Notes under the pieces: model-generated
The model's database searches: none
Told to the model about the DNA's origin: nothing
Seen by the model: only the letters and a program-made list of their open reading frames with translations
Translations under genes and position numbers: made by a program
From: an uncultured Butyricicoccus sp.
GTDB taxonomy: Bacteria > Bacillota > Clostridia > Oscillospirales > Butyricicoccaceae
Reading direction: 5' to 3'
NCBI GenBank assembly: GCA_900557315.1
Contig: USSI01000102.1
Location: 1 to 5,916 of the forward strand
DNA: 5,916 bases
Shown here: one piece after another, positions 5,576 to 5,916 of the stretch
How positions within the stretch are numbered: the first letter of the stretch is position 1
Layout of the letters: every line of letters begins with the position of its first letter

Positions 5576-5916
5576 TCAACATACGCTACTGCGCTGAAAT
5601 TGCTTGACCGCCTGATCCAGTGTTTCATCGGTCACATGGACATACCGATCCATTGTGGTTTTGATGCTGGCGTGTCCCAGCAGCTTTTGCAGCACTTTCG
5701 GCTGCATTCCGCTTTCAATCGCACGGGTTGCATAGGTGTGGCGCAGCGCGTGCATACAAAAACGGTTGATCCCCGCTTCATCGCAAAGCTTATAGAGGTG
5801 GGTATCATAGGAACTGTTTTTTGCCGGTTCCCCGGTACGCCAGTTGATAAAGACAAGATCACGCATGACCAGCCGGGAGATTGCCCCCGTTCGCCGGTCG
5901 ATATATTCCAGTGTTT
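5576..5916 (-). CDS. Tyrosine recombinase/integrase, C-terminal part (N-terminus beyond right edge)
   Basis: The frame enters from the right edge and ends with TGA at 5578-5576, showing 112 residues of the catalytic domain of a Tn916/phage-type site-specific recombinase. Visible active-site boxes are [10 protein letters not shown] (box II His and Arg), LLGHAS (the third-box His) and the nucleophilic Tyr in MDRYVHVT. The first catalytic Arg and the DNA-binding N-terminal domains lie outside the window. Family enzymes cut and join element ends with a chromosomal site. An ATG exists at 5866, but open frame continues upstream (for example [14 protein letters not shown]), so that ATG is internal. 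The gene ends 113 bp before ychF on the same strand, next to a repeat cluster, consistent with the end of an integrative element or prophage that extends to the right. The frame is intact in the visible part. Confidence 0.93.
   Translation of the reverse strand, partial: TLEYIDRRTGAISRLVMRDLVFINWRTGEPAKNSSYDTHLYKLCDEAGINRFCMHALRHTYATRAIESGMQPKVLQKLLGHASIKTTMDRYVHVTDETLDQAVKQFQRSSVC

Overview
The window looks like a chromosomal segment of a GC-rich Firmicute, probably a gut Clostridia of the Oscillospirales/Ruminococcaceae type. This is inferred from purine-rich Shine-Dalgarno sites, sigma-A-type promoters, tightly overlapping genes, GC-ending codons and the look of the MATE and integrase proteins. 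I cannot name the species.

Layout from left to right. A leftward XRE-family regulator (582 down to the left edge, C-terminus cut off) has a strong promoter at 614-642. It is divergent from a rightward operon across an AT-rich intergenic region of about 330 bp, which holds nested inverted repeats. A near-consensus promoter at 821-849 drives the operon. A terminator-like hairpin lies in its short leader. The operon order is PaaI-type hotdog thioesterase (916-1338), adenine DNA glycosylase MutY (1335-2384), a family-6-like uracil/hypoxanthine-DNA glycosylase (2381-2866) and a MATE efflux transporter (about 2897-4264). The first three genes overlap by 4 bp at each junction (TTGA, then ATGA), so their translation is probably coupled. 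The transporter follows after about 30 bp and has no standard start codon at the expected place. A 15-bp perfect hairpin at 4293-4325 ends the operon and also serves the convergent gene.

On the minus strand the universally conserved ATPase YchF (5462-4359) is complete. Just upstream of it, also on the minus strand, is the C-terminal part of a Tn916/phage-type tyrosine recombinase (from the right edge to 5576). The 113 bp between them contains clustered direct and inverted repeats that look like recombinase binding sites. An integrative element therefore probably ends here, directly in front of ychF, with most of it lying beyond the right edge.

Functionally, the central operon groups two base-excision glycosylases, one for adenine opposite 8-oxoguanine and one for deaminated bases, with a thioesterase and an exporter. 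The grouping suggests housekeeping or stress protection rather than one pathway. I found no CRISPR array, tRNA, rRNA or clearly new multi-gene system. The points most worth a second look are the MATE start codon, the leader hairpin, the nested inverted repeats and the integrase/ychF junction.
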